Notes: generated from the letters alone by a model not told the origin. DNA of 12,693 nucleotides from JAVBMP01 sp031552315 (GCA_031552315.1 JAVBMP010000069.1:1-12693); one strand, 5' to 3'; counted from the stretch's first letter, positions 1 through 7,048 are shown. Made by a program: numbers and translations.

Positions 1-23
1 GAATGAATACAAGGAGTTTTTTT

Positions 24-263
24 ATGCGTCAGGCAACAACCATCAGGCTGACCGATGAAACTCTTGACAGCATCAATTTGTTGGCGGACGCTACGGACAG
101 GTCAAAATCCTATTTGCTGCAAGAGGCGGTGGAACAGTATGTTCAGAGGGAAAAGGCGGTTATTGACGATATCCGGCAAGGCATTGAAGCAATGAACGAA
201 GGGCGGACGCTTTCACACAAGGCCGTCAAGGAGCGCCTGAGAGCCAAGGGCTTCAATGTATAA
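24..263 (+). CDS. Ribbon-helix-helix (CopG/ParD-like) antitoxin-type regulator
   Basis: A 79-residue protein. The start at 24 is chosen because AAGGAG (11-16) lies 7 nt before it; the in-frame ATG at position 3 would put this ribosome binding site inside the gene. The N-terminus (QATTIRLTDET) is a typical ribbon-helix-helix DNA-binding strand. It is followed by helices containing ATDRSKSYLLQEAVEQYV, and then by a tail (IRQGIEAMNEGR, a His, then KERLRAKG) typical of the antitoxin half of RelE/ParE-type toxin-antitoxin pairs. Such antitoxins bind the toxin through the C-terminal tail and repress their own operon through the N-terminal domain. Here no full toxin follows: the next gene is convergent and unrelated. 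It may be an orphan antitoxin or a free-standing regulator. Its promoter would lie outside the window. Family assignment is firm; antitoxin function is inferred. Confidence 0.85.
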   Translation: MRQATTIRLTDETLDSINLLADATDRSKSYLLQEAVEQYVQREKAVIDDIRQGIEAMNEGRTLSHKAVKERLRAKGFNV

Positions 264-312
264 CTATCTTTTTCCGCCCGCGCCTGAACATGATGACGCC
301 GGCGGCGATTAA
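256..312 (+). pseudogene. 18-codon ORF overlapping the antitoxin stop; possible toxin remnant
   Basis: An ATG at 256 overlaps the last codons of the antitoxin-type gene, the usual position of a RelE/ParE toxin start. The ORF ends at TAA 310-312. The peptide MYNYLFPPAPEHDDAGGD resembles the first residues of RelE/ParE toxins only loosely (M-Y-x-x-x-F-x-P-x-A-x-x-x-D). No catalytic region follows before the convergent gene ends at 319. It may be a truncated toxin or a chance ORF; the short length makes the call weak. Confidence 0.25.
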
Positions 313-318
313 CCATGC

Positions 319-1152
319 CTACCAGCATTGGCGGCAAGCAAAGCTGGTGGGAAAATCGACATCAAAAAGGCGTAAAAAAATATCTGTGCCGTCTACTATG
401 GAACCATCCATCAACTGCAAGTCAATGCGCTGCTCGCAAAAGTTTTTAAGCACAATGGCCTCATCTTTGGTGTAAAGCAGCACAATGTCTTTGCCTTGAA
501 GATCCCAGACAAGGGCGCTGGCGTCAAAGGTAAAGGCCACTCTTGCAACGCCCGTAAGTTCCACAATTTTTTTCTCTCCGGGTGCGGGCAGATTCACGGT
601 GACGACTTTTTCCGGCCAAACTTTGGCGTAGTCCGGCCCCGGCAGCCATAGGGTTTTGAAAGGCGCGTCCGCAAGGTATTCCAGGTGGGAAAGCATATCC
701 AGCTTCGCGCCGCTGGAAAGGGTTACCTCAATGCGCTGCCGGCGGTAATTTTTCAGGAAAAGTTTGCCGCCGGAACCATCCGGGGCGGTTATCGCCAGGC
801 AATTGTTTTCAATTTCTATTTTTGCGAAATGTAAAGAGAAAGTCAGCTTGACGGAGCTTACTCCTTCAAGGTCAACTATTTGGCTTACCCCGGCATCCGG
901 CATTTTCAAAAGAATTGATTTGCCCGGCATATTTTGTTGCGGCGTGTTTGGTTTTGGCGCTTCCGTCTGGCTATGCATTGCGGCCTGCCCTTGTGCTTCC
1001 GCTTGCTGGCTGGGGCCTGCGGCCCTTGCGGGCGCAATGGGCGGGCAGGCCAGCATAAGGGCCGTTATAAGCAGGGGCAACAGGCCTTGCTTGCATATGC
1101 GGGGAAGTTTAAGCCTTATCACAAGATGTTCAAATTCCGGTTTCCAGTTCAT
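319..1152 (-). CDS. Exported protein with two tandem ~80-residue beta-rich modules
   Basis: A 277-residue protein of unrecognised function. Residues 1-21 are polar/basic, 22-40 hydrophobic, and ARA-AG at 42-46 is a plausible signal peptidase I site; Cys36 (MLAC) is a weak alternative lipobox. A Gln/Pro-rich linker (45-77) leads to two related modules, about 78-160 and 181-263. Both follow the pattern D/ELxGVxxVxxTF, a short strand, then LKNxxxQRIxxxL with a Gly-containing turn. The gene upstream carries a third copy. The modules resemble, by eye, the beta modules at the N-terminus of large type I secreted adhesins (BapA-prefix/retention-like), but no adhesin body is attached. Its start overlaps the 3' end of the upstream gene by 23 nt and has a poor ribosome binding site, which suggests translational coupling. 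A periplasmic or surface location is inferred. Confidence 0.65.
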   Translation of the reverse strand: MNWKPEFEHLVIRLKLPRICKQGLLPLLITALMLACPPIAPARAAGPSQQAEAQGQAAMHSQTEAPKPNTPQQNMPGKSILLKMPDAGVSQIVDLEGVSSVKLTFSLHFAKIEIENNCLAITAPDGSGGKLFLKNYRRQRIEVTLSSGAKLDMLSHLEYLADAPFKTLWLPGPDYAKVWPEKVVTVNLPAPGEKKIVELTGVARVAFTFDASALVWDLQGKDIVLLYTKDEAIVLKNFCEQRIDLQLMDGSIVDGTDIFLRLFDVDFPTSFACRQCW

Positions 1153-1420
1153 TGAAGCTTAGCCCGGCCAGCAGTTCAGCGCCTTCCAGCACAGTGCCGT
1201 CCGCAAGGCGCAGGGCCGGTTTGTGTGTGCGGTAATCTTCCAGCACCAGCCGGGTTTGCGGGTTATGCGCCGCCACAAACAACAGGTTGTCGCCGTCAAG
1301 TTCCACCAGGGCTTCATCCAGCGCAAAGGCCAGGCGCAGTTCTCGCGGCCCGGTTCCGTTTTCATTCAGGGGCAGGCGGGCTTCCTTGCCGGGTTCCGGC
1401 CAGTTGATAACAAGTGTCAT
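1130..1420 (-). CDS. Small single-module protein, paralogous to the modules of the next gene
   Basis: A 96-residue protein with no signal peptide. The start at 1420 is chosen because CGGGAG lies about 7 nt upstream; a longer reading to 1525 would run back through the terminator-like hairpin and adds a low-quality N-terminus. It consists almost entirely of one module: INWPEPGKEARLPL, then LRLAFALDEALVELDGDNLL, then TRLVLEDY and LRLADGTVLEGAELL. It aligns by eye with VNLPAPGEKKIVELTGV...FTFD...IVLKNF...LQLMDGSIVDGTDIFL in the second module of the overlapping downstream gene. Similar sequences occur at the N-terminus of large T1SS-exported adhesins (inference from pattern). The two genes form a bicistron with 23-nt overlap, so they are probably made together. 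Function unknown. Confidence 0.6.
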   Translation of the reverse strand: MTLVINWPEPGKEARLPLNENGTGPRELRLAFALDEALVELDGDNLLFVAAHNPQTRLVLEDYRTHKPALRLADGTVLEGAELLAGLSFNELETGI

Positions 1421-1505
1421 AAAAATGCTCCCGTTGCAGGCCGCGCTTGTCAAAAAAGGCTTGCCGGGCAACGATATAACAATTATCCCGCGCTTCAAAG
1501 TGAAA

Positions 1506-1540
1506 AAAATACCCCGAACCCGCAAGGTTCAGGGTATTTT
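1506..1540 (-). terminator. Intrinsic terminator-like hairpin downstream of the sulfatase-like gene
   Basis: Left arm 1506-1520 pairs with 1526-1540 around a 5-nt loop (cgcaa). The 15 positions pair with a single mismatch (1515/1531). The plus-strand A run (1503-1509) gives a U run on the minus-strand transcript, so it can end transcription of the gene finishing at 1609. The T4 on the other side may give weak bidirectional action. Confidence 0.75.
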
Positions 1541-1553
1541 ATGCATTATTCGT

Positions 1554-1599
1554 GCCCGCCCGCTCCTTTTTGCGCAGAACGCGCAGGACGCGGGCGGGC
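1554..1599. repeat. Nested GC-rich inverted repeat just after the sulfatase-like stop codon
   Basis: GCCCGCCCGC (1554-1563) is perfectly complementary to GCGGGCGGGC (1590-1599). Inside the loop is a second perfect stem, TGCGC (1571-1575) with GCGCA (1581-1585). It lies 10 nt past the stop codon of the minus-strand gene and before the terminator at 1506-1540. It may protect the transcript 3' end or assist termination; no U run follows it. Confidence 0.6.
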
Positions 1600-1608
1600 C
1601 GGGGAAGG

Positions 1609-3165
1609 CTATTCGGTCATAAGCTGGCCCATGAATTCGCGCAGTTGGTCAAAAAGCTTCTGGCCAATTTCCGGGTGTTTGTCCAGCACGTTTTTAAGCT
1701 GGAAGCGGTCTGTCTTGCGGCTGTACAGTTCGTCTCTGTCCGGGCACTTGGCAATGCTGCCGGGGGTGCAGGTCCACTGGCCTTCGCCGTCTTGAGAGGC
1801 GGCCTTCAGCATGGCCTTTTCCTCTTCGCTCATGGTCGGGGAAATGGTGGACTTGGTAAGGCCGACATGCGCGCCGTGCTCATAAACGGCCTTGCCCAGT
1901 TCCGCCAGGCCCTGAGTGAGGGTGAGCTTGCGCAGCCAGTGCACATAAGACCATTCTTCAGTGATGATGGACCAGGAAAAGCTGTGGTAACCGGCAATGG
2001 CGAAGTCACGCACCTTTTCCACTTCACGGCGGCAAATGGGCAGCAGGCTTTTGCCCTGGTGGAAGTCGCGCACGCCAAGGCCAAGCCAGTCGCAAACCGT
2101 GGGGGCCACGTCGCAAGACTGGGCAAAGGCGTTGGTGCGGCCCGGTTTGATGCCGGGGCCTTTTATCATCATTACGCCGTGCACCAGTTCCTCATACGGC
2201 CAGGGGCGGCACTTGCGCATAATGCCGTGGCCGTGCTCGCCGTTGCCCATTGGTTCACCGTGGTCGGAAACCAGCATGATCATGGTGTCTTTTTCCAGGC
2301 CCAGACGTTTGAAGTTATCCATAAAATAACCCAGCCAGGTGTCGCACAGGGTTACGTTTTCAGCGTACAGCATACGCACGTGGTGCAGTTCTTCTTCCGT
2401 AAACAGCCCGTTTACGTCGCCCATGATGGGCAGGAACATGTCCTTGCCCTTGTAGTCCGGGTTATAGGGGCACTTTCTTTCCGGGTCGTACACGGAAGGG
2501 CTGTCCCACGGCTCATGCGGGTCAAAGCTGTCTATGAACAGGTAGAAGGGCTTGTTCGGGTCGCGTTCTTCCAGATATTTTATGGATTGTTTCAGCACAC
2601 GGGCCACGTTCTGGTCTTCACCCGATTTCCAGTACTGGCGGTTTTTCAGGTAGTTGCGCAGTTCTTCATTGTTGCTTTCAACAATGCCGTGGGCCACCAG
2701 TTTGGGGGCGTCGCGCACAATGTGGTCTTCAACAAAATCTTCCGGCTTATAGTGGATAAGGTCGTCTTTCTGGTAGAACATCTGGTCAAGTTCATGCCCA
2801 TGCAGAAACCACACCTTGTCAAAACCGCGGCTGTAGCCGAATTTGGGCAGGCGGTTCGGCGGGCTGTCAAAAATAAATGCGGTGTCTATGTTGCTGCCCC
2901 AGCAAAGGTCGGCAATGGTAGTATCTTCCATGGAAAGGGGCACCCAGCCGGCGTAGGGCAGGGTATAACGGCCGGTGTGCATGGCGCGGCGGCAAGGCAC
3001 GGTGGGCAGGCCTTCAATATAACATTCGTCAAACACCATGGATTCACGGGAAAAACGGTCAAAATTGGGGGTTTTGATCCAGTCGTTGCCGTTGCAGCCA
3101 AGATAATTGTACTGCAAGCTGTCAAACATAAGGACAATAGCGTTTTTTACCGGTGGGTACATCAT
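1609..3165 (-). CDS. Sulfatase-like hydrolase of the alkaline phosphatase superfamily with Thr at the nucleophile position
   Basis: A 518-residue protein without signal peptide, so probably cytoplasmic. Fold markers: an N-terminal metal-ligand segment IVLMFDSLQYNYLG (D15), TPNFDRF, the active-site loop LPTVPCRRAMHTGR (53-66), FDPHEPW (214-220), VSDHGE (299-304, metal ligands D301/H302), and a C-terminal DELYSRKTDRFQLKNVL typical of sulfatases. The canonical loop C-x-P-S-R-x-x-x-x-T-G reads T55-V-P-C-R here, so the cysteine normally oxidised to formylglycine is Thr. In this superfamily Thr nucleophiles occur in phosphodiesterases and phosphoethanolamine transferases, so a phosphoester substrate is plausible; the true substrate is unknown. 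AGGAG lies 4 nt before the first ATG and 7 nt before the second (3162), so translation may start at Met2. It is transcribed alone from 3216-3243, divergently from the lipoprotein gene. Confidence 0.88.
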   Translation of the reverse strand: MMYPPVKNAIVLMFDSLQYNYLGCNGNDWIKTPNFDRFSRESMVFDECYIEGLPTVPCRRAMHTGRYTLPYAGWVPLSMEDTTIADLCWGSNIDTAFIFDSPPNRLPKFGYSRGFDKVWFLHGHELDQMFYQKDDLIHYKPEDFVEDHIVRDAPKLVAHGIVESNNEELRNYLKNRQYWKSGEDQNVARVLKQSIKYLEERDPNKPFYLFIDSFDPHEPWDSPSVYDPERKCPYNPDYKGKDMFLPIMGDVNGLFTEEELHHVRMLYAENVTLCDTWLGYFMDNFKRLGLEKDTMIMLVSDHGEPMGNGEHGHGIMRKCRPWPYEELVHGVMMIKGPGIKPGRTNAFAQSCDVAPTVCDWLGLGVRDFHQGKSLLPICRREVEKVRDFAIAGYHSFSWSIITEEWSYVHWLRKLTLTQGLAELGKAVYEHGAHVGLTKSTISPTMSEEEKAMLKAASQDGEGQWTCTPGSIAKCPDRDELYSRKTDRFQLKNVLDKHPEIGQKLFDQLREFMGQLMTE

Positions 3166-3215
3166 TTATCTCCTGTTTGATTGAGTAGAGCATGAGATTA
3201 TTTTCACATGCGGAA

Positions 3216-3243
3216 AAAATAGCAGGTTCAGCAAAAGAGTCAA
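3216..3243 (-). promoter_or_regulatory. Predicted sigma-70-type promoter for the sulfatase-like gene
   Basis: On the minus strand, TTGACT (3243-3238), a 16-nt spacer, then TATTTT (3221-3216) preceded by TGC, an extended -10. It lies about 50 nt upstream of the start codon at 3165. A second TTGACT lies just upstream (3250-3245), making a 7-bp tandem repeat over the -35 region. Confidence 0.55.
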
Positions 3244-3330
3244 GAGTCAATTGAATGGGAAATTAATAACCGGCCAGGCCCGCTTGTCCACTTGCGGTAC
3301 AAAGCGCGGCACAGTAAAAGGGCAAAAGGG

Positions 3331-3372
3331 GCATTGCGCAACGGCCTGATATTAAAGGCCATTGTGCAATGC
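3331..3372. repeat. Long imperfect hairpin in the divergent intergenic region
   Basis: Positions 3331-3347 pair with 3356-3372 around an 8-nt loop (gatattaa). Of 17 positions only one is mismatched (3342/3361) and one is G-T. No U run follows on either strand, so it is not a standard terminator. It lies about 95 nt before the lipoprotein start and may be a regulatory leader structure or an operator-like palindrome. The rest of 3166-3466 shows no convincing gene. Confidence 0.55.
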
Positions 3373-3466
3373 TTCTATAGCTTGTTGTTCTGGACTTTTG
3401 CAAGGAAAAAGGCTAATTTGCAATCCGATAAAAGTATAACAATTTTGCCGTCTATGCGGAGACTGT

Positions 3467-4330
3467 ATGCAAAAAACCTGCTCTAACCCGAAATTTTTGC
3501 TTATTATGTTGCTATTGTGTTCTCTTAGCGGATGCGGCAGCAAGTACGGCGATCAAATAACCAAAGTAGACCGTTACCCCGAATGCTACAGGCCGATTGA
3601 AGAATTGCGCAAATCCGAATACGCGGTTGAAAAATCCACCGCGCTTGGCGTTTTTTTGGGCGCTGTGGGCGGGGCGGTGGCCGGTTACGCCGCTACCCGC
3701 GACGGCAAGGGGGCGCTGATAGGCGCGGCCGCCGGGGCCGTTGTGGGCGGGGTGGCCGGCTATTATTTTGGCGACAGTCAAAAAATAGCCAATGACAACC
3801 AGCGCCGCGACAAATATCTGGAAGTGATGCGTAACTATAACGGCAAAATGGATGCGGAATCCGTAACCGCGTCCGCCGCCATGGAATGCTACAGCCGCGC
3901 CTTTCAGTCCGCCGTGCTGGACTACCGTTCCAAAAGGATAAGCAAGGAAGAATTTGACCGCCGTTACACGGAAATTGCCAGCGGCATGCAGGAAGTGGGC
4001 ACAGTGCTTGACCGCGCCATTGCGGAAGGGCATGAAATGCAAGACGGCTATATGCAGCTTTTTACGCAGGAAGCGCAAAAATCCGGCTTAAGCCAGCAAG
4101 ACAGCCAAAACATACTTAGCGCGGCTTCCGCCCAGGCGGCGAAAAAAACCGCGCAGGGCAACACGGGCGCAAGTTCCAGGGCTTCCACCCCCGGCATGAA
4201 CCAGATAGGCGACATGGCCACGCAAGTGGCGCAGCTTGATATGAAGCTGGCCGGTCAGGAAGCCAACAGAAAGCGCATTGCCGAGCTGAGCAAGGTTATG
4301 GAACGGGAAAGAGCGAATATTATGCTTTAG
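3467..4330 (+). CDS. Lipoprotein with glycine-zipper segment and helical C-terminus
   Basis: A 287-residue predicted lipoprotein. GGAG (3458-3461) lies 5 nt before the ATG. Residues 10-20 are hydrophobic and LSGC (20-23) is a lipobox, so Cys23 would be acylated; Gly24 at +2 is not a retention signal, which points to the outer membrane. Residues 59-102 form a glycine-zipper segment (GVFLGAVGGAVAGY, then GAAAGAVVGGVAGYYFG) that could insert in or pack against membrane. The remainder is rich in charged and Gln/Ala residues, with a likely coiled coil near 248-287. It is the first plus-strand gene before the membrane protease and SrfA, separated from them by a hairpin (4330-4359), so it may be transcribed with them or alone. 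Exact function not recognised. Confidence 0.8.
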   Translation: MQKTCSNPKFLLIMLLLCSLSGCGSKYGDQITKVDRYPECYRPIEELRKSEYAVEKSTALGVFLGAVGGAVAGYAATRDGKGALIGAAAGAVVGGVAGYYFGDSQKIANDNQRRDKYLEVMRNYNGKMDAESVTASAAMECYSRAFQSAVLDYRSKRISKEEFDRRYTEIASGMQEVGTVLDRAIAEGHEMQDGYMQLFTQEAQKSGLSQQDSQNILSAASAQAAKKTAQGNTGASSRASTPGMNQIGDMATQVAQLDMKLAGQEANRKRIAELSKVMERERANIML

Positions 4331-4359
4331 GGCCTGTTAGCATTTGTGCGAACAGGCCC
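4330..4359. terminator. Hairpin immediately after the lipoprotein stop codon
   Basis: GGGCCTGTT (4330-4338) is perfectly complementary to AACAGGCCC (4351-4359) with a 12-nt loop. The stem begins on the last base of the stop codon. No U run follows, so termination would be weak or factor-assisted; it may instead be an mRNA stabiliser between the lipoprotein and protease genes. Confidence 0.5.
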
Positions 4360-4383
4360 TGAGGCTGTTACGCAATGGCCGCA

Positions 4384-4389
4384 TATAAT
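4384..4389 (+). promoter_or_regulatory. Possible -10 element upstream of the protease gene
   Basis: A perfect TATAAT lies 41 nt before the protease start, inside a small inverted repeat (CGCAT 4380-4384, ATGCG 4391-4395). No convincing -35 sits 16-18 nt upstream and no TGn extension is present, so the promoter call is weak. Confidence 0.25.
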
Positions 4390-4430
4390 CATGCGTGAAA
4401 AAGTTTATCCTGACACAAGGCTGAAATATT

Positions 4431-5672
4431 ATGGAACAACAAGCGTCCCCACCACATGAAAATTCCAGCCCGGACGGGGCGGCGCAAGAAAAGGCCATGG
4501 CACCCGCGCCCGGCTTCAAGGCCTGGCTGCTGGCCAACTGGGCCTGGCTGATCATTTTTTTTCTGCTGCTGGCCGGTCTGGCCGGGCTTTTCACCTGGCG
4601 CGTCCTTACGCCCGTAATGCTTGACACCCCGGCCCCGCCGCCCATTGTGCAAGAACCTTCGGCGGAAAAATTGCTGGAATGGCAAAAGGCCAACAACGCG
4701 GCCCTGCAAGGTGAAATCAACCGCATGCGCAACGGCCTGAAGGCAGACCCTTGCGCCGCGCAAGACTTCTTGCCGCGCCCCCTTGCGGATATTCCCCTGC
4801 CCGGCAACAGCGCCGGGCAGGCGCCCGGCCAAGCTGTTCAGCCGGGCCAAACTGTTCAACCGGGTCAGCCTGTTCAGCCTGGCCAAGCCATTGAACCGGC
4901 TCAACCTGTTGACCCGGGTCAACAGGGTCAACAGGGTCAACCCGGCCAATCCGTTCAGCCCGCTGTCCCCAAAGCCCAGAACAAGCCCCTTCCCCCGCTT
5001 GCCGCCCCGCAAACCATAGGCGACCTGCTGGAACAGGGCACTGTGTTCATTTTGGTGGAACATGGTGAAGACCTTGCCATGGGCACCGGCTTTTTTGTCG
5101 CCCCCGGCGTGGTGCTTACCAACAAGCATGTTGTGGGCAACAGCGGGCGCGTTGTTGTAACCAACAAGGCCCTAGGCGCGGTAACCCCGGCTGCCCGCGT
5201 GGCCGTAAGCCAAAGTGACGAGCATGATTACGCCGTGCTGAAGGTGGAAGGCGACCGGGCGCGGCAAATAACCCCGCTTACCTTTAACGTCAAAGCCAGC
5301 CGGGCGGAAAAGGTGGGCACCTGGGGCTTTCCGGCGGCGGTTTCCCGCAATGACCCGAAATTTCGCGCCCTGCTGCTTGAAGGCGATGGCGCCGCCGCGC
5401 CGGAAATAGTTTATTCAGACGGCGTAATAAGCGTTATTATTGATAAAAATCCGCCCATTATAGTGCATACGGCCCTGCTTTCACAGGGTAACAGCGGCGG
5501 CCCGCTGGTTAATGACAAGGGTGAAGTGCTGGGTATAAACACCATGATAAGCCTTGACGAGGATTCATACCGGCAAATGAGCCTTTCTCTTGCGGCAGCG
5601 GACATTTTCAAGTTCCTTTCCGCCAACGGCGTAAGCTACCAAAGCGCCGCCAACCCTGCTGAAGGCAAATGA
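4431..5672 (+). CDS. Membrane-anchored trypsin-like serine protease
   Basis: A 413-residue protein. A short cytoplasmic N-terminus is followed by one TM segment (about 31-57, AWLIIFFLLLAGLAGLFTW), a short helix (78-104), a Pro/Gln-rich linker (about 125-178) with x-V-Q-P-G-Q repeats, and a C-terminal trypsin-like domain (about 195-400). The catalytic triad is visible: His233 in VLTNKHVV, Asp266 in DEHDYAVLKV and Ser355 in QGNSGGPL, so it should be active. There is no PDZ domain, unlike DegP/DegS. The catalytic domain should face the periplasm. A weak AAGG lies 11 nt before the ATG; Met23 is an alternative start. The stop codon lies 8 nt before the preferred SrfA start (4-nt ATGA overlap with the alternative start), so it probably belongs to the srf transcript. 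It could process SrfA, the lipoprotein or an exported product; the substrate is not evident. Confidence 0.88.
   Translation: MEQQASPPHENSSPDGAAQEKAMAPAPGFKAWLLANWAWLIIFFLLLAGLAGLFTWRVLTPVMLDTPAPPPIVQEPSAEKLLEWQKANNAALQGEINRMRNGLKADPCAAQDFLPRPLADIPLPGNSAGQAPGQAVQPGQTVQPGQPVQPGQAIEPAQPVDPGQQGQQGQPGQSVQPAVPKAQNKPLPPLAAPQTIGDLLEQGTVFILVEHGEDLAMGTGFFVAPGVVLTNKHVVGNSGRVVVTNKALGAVTPAARVAVSQSDEHDYAVLKVEGDRARQITPLTFNVKASRAEKVGTWGFPAAVSRNDPKFRALLLEGDGAAAPEIVYSDGVISVIIDKNPPIIVHTALLSQGNSGGPLVNDKGEVLGINTMISLDEDSYRQMSLSLAAADIFKFLSANGVSYQSAANPAEGK
4833..4922 (+). repeat. Five 18-bp tandem repeats in the protease linker
   Basis: Five in-frame hexapeptide units of pattern x-V-Q-P-G-Q (AVQPGQ, TVQPGQ, PVQPGQ, AIEPAQ, PVDPGQ), followed by degenerate GQQGQQGQPGQ. 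The DNA units share GTTCAGCC-GG-CAA and differ mainly at third positions. Such repeats are prone to slippage, so linker length may vary between strains. Confidence 0.8.
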
Positions 5673-5680
5673 GGTCAGTT

Positions 5681-7045
5681 ATGGCTAAAACCCTTGTGAC
5701 CTCCACCCCGCGCTCTGACGTTGACGCCCTTGGCTACCAGGGCATCAAGGTTACAGATTCCTACACCCAGCTTGAATCCAGCATACGCCGCCGCCTTGGC
5801 GACGCCCACGCCGACCTTTTTGCCGCGCCCGTACATGACGCGGAACGCTTTGTCACAGACTGGTACAGCAATGTTGAAGGTGAAGTGCGCCCCCTTGCCG
5901 CCCTTGACGCGGCGGAACGCGCCCAGGTGCTTGCCCAGGTGGAAGCGCGGGCGGCGGATATTGAAAAGCTGGCCGATTCCTTCAAGGCGGAAAGTTCCGT
6001 GCAGGCCGTCACCCGTGGTAACCTGCTGGCCCTTGCCCTGAAGTTCCCTTCACAAGAAAATATCTTTGTGGTCGGCGGCAAGCCGGTTATCACCTGCTGG
6101 GGCTTCAACGCCGGCAATGCGGAAGCCAAACCCATGGATCTTGCCCACGTGGGCAAGATCAAGGAAATACCAACCAGCGCCGGGCCGGCATCCGCGCCAG
6201 CCGCGGCCCCTGTGGCGGCCACTGTCGCGGCCCCTGTAGCCGTAAGGGGCTTTTGGGGGCCGGGCTGCCTGTTCACCTTGCTGAAACTGCTTTTGGCCCT
6301 GTTGCTGCTGTATTTGCTGCTGGGCCTGCTTTTTGGGCCTTCCGGCTGCCTGCCGCGCGATTACCGCTTCCCCGCGCTTGACCCGGCCAGGGAATTTTAC
6401 GGCGGTTGCGCCCCGCATGTGCAAAAGCCCGCGCCGGAAGCGGAAATTATCAAGCCGGATCCGGCCCTGCTGGAAGCCCTGCGCAAAGAACAAAACAAGG
6501 AAGCCGAGCTGCATGCCGAACTGGGCCAGTTGCGCGCCCTTCTGCTGGACAGGCAAAACCAGTGCCAGCCCCCGAAACCGGAACCGAAGCCCCAGCCAAA
6601 GCCGGAGCCCAAACCGGAACCCAAGCCCCAGCCCAAGCCGGAGCCGAAGCCGGAACCCAAACCGGAACCGAAGCCGAAAAAGAACACCATGGACGTGCCC
6701 AAGGACAATAATGACCTTTCAGAGCTTGAAGGCTGCTGGATAGCCCATACCGGCCTTGTCAATTCCCGCACCGGCGCGCCCGTTGTGGTACAATACTGCT
6801 TCAACGACAAGGGCCAGGGCCTTAGCGTGGTTACGGAACGCGACGGCACAGTCTGCCAGGGCGCCACCCGCGCCCGGGTGGAAAACGGGCGGCTGTACAT
6901 AGACGCCGACCGCCTGCGCTGCCCCAATGGCGGCACCTATCTTGGCACCCGCGTGGAATGTGTTGAAGGGGCCACAGAGGCCCAATGCCGGGGGCAGAAT
7001 GAGGGCCAGCGCGATCGCTGGCAGGCCCGCTTCACCCGTAAATAA
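5681..7045 (+). CDS. srfA: SrfA-family protein, single-pass membrane protein
   Basis: A 454-residue protein. The start at 5681 is chosen for GAGGT 5 nt upstream; an ATG at 5669 overlapping the protease stop (ATGA) would add four residues. The N-terminal domain (1-165) has features I associate with SrfA proteins: LVTSTPRSDVDALGYQGIKV, SSIRRRLG, and WYSNVEGEVRPLAALDAAER. An Ala/Pro linker leads to a TM segment (about 194-219, very Leu-rich), a short helix, a KPEP/KPQP linker (about 299-334) and a C-terminal domain (349-454) with six Cys (352, 373, 392, 414, 427, 436), probably disulfide-bonded in the periplasm. Position between a protease and srfB/srfC supports the name. SrfA was first noted in Salmonella as an SsrB-regulated factor; its molecular role is unsettled. 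Here it probably links cytoplasmic SrfB/SrfC to the periplasm. Confidence 0.8.
   Translation: MAKTLVTSTPRSDVDALGYQGIKVTDSYTQLESSIRRRLGDAHADLFAAPVHDAERFVTDWYSNVEGEVRPLAALDAAERAQVLAQVEARAADIEKLADSFKAESSVQAVTRGNLLALALKFPSQENIFVVGGKPVITCWGFNAGNAEAKPMDLAHVGKIKEIPTSAGPASAPAAAPVAATVAAPVAVRGFWGPGCLFTLLKLLLALLLLYLLLGLLFGPSGCLPRDYRFPALDPAREFYGGCAPHVQKPAPEAEIIKPDPALLEALRKEQNKEAELHAELGQLRALLLDRQNQCQPPKPEPKPQPKPEPKPEPKPQPKPEPKPEPKPEPKPKKNTMDVPKDNNDLSELEGCWIAHTGLVNSRTGAPVVVQYCFNDKGQGLSVVTERDGTVCQGATRARVENGRLYIDADRLRCPNGGTYLGTRVECVEGATEAQCRGQNEGQRDRWQARFTRK
6575..6676 (+). repeat. KPEP/KPQP dipeptide-type repeat encoding the SrfA periplasmic linker
   Basis: About 34 codons alternate Lys-Pro with Glu-Pro or Gln-Pro. 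This makes a stiff, TonB-like rod able to span part of the periplasm. At the DNA level it is a degenerate 6- and 12-bp tandem repeat (AAGCCG/GAACCG variants) and is likely to vary in length. Confidence 0.8.
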
Positions 7046-7048
7046 CGG

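Noticed and set aside
1421..1525. N-terminal extension of the single-module gene to 1525
   Set aside because: It would be translated through the terminator-like hairpin 1506-1540, lacks a good ribosome binding site, and the conserved module begins right after the start at 1420.
1552..3180. 542-codon plus-strand ORF opposite the sulfatase-like gene
   Set aside because: It is antisense to a protein with clear superfamily motifs; its translation is rich in Val/His/Phe repeats typical of a shadow frame and shows no domain.
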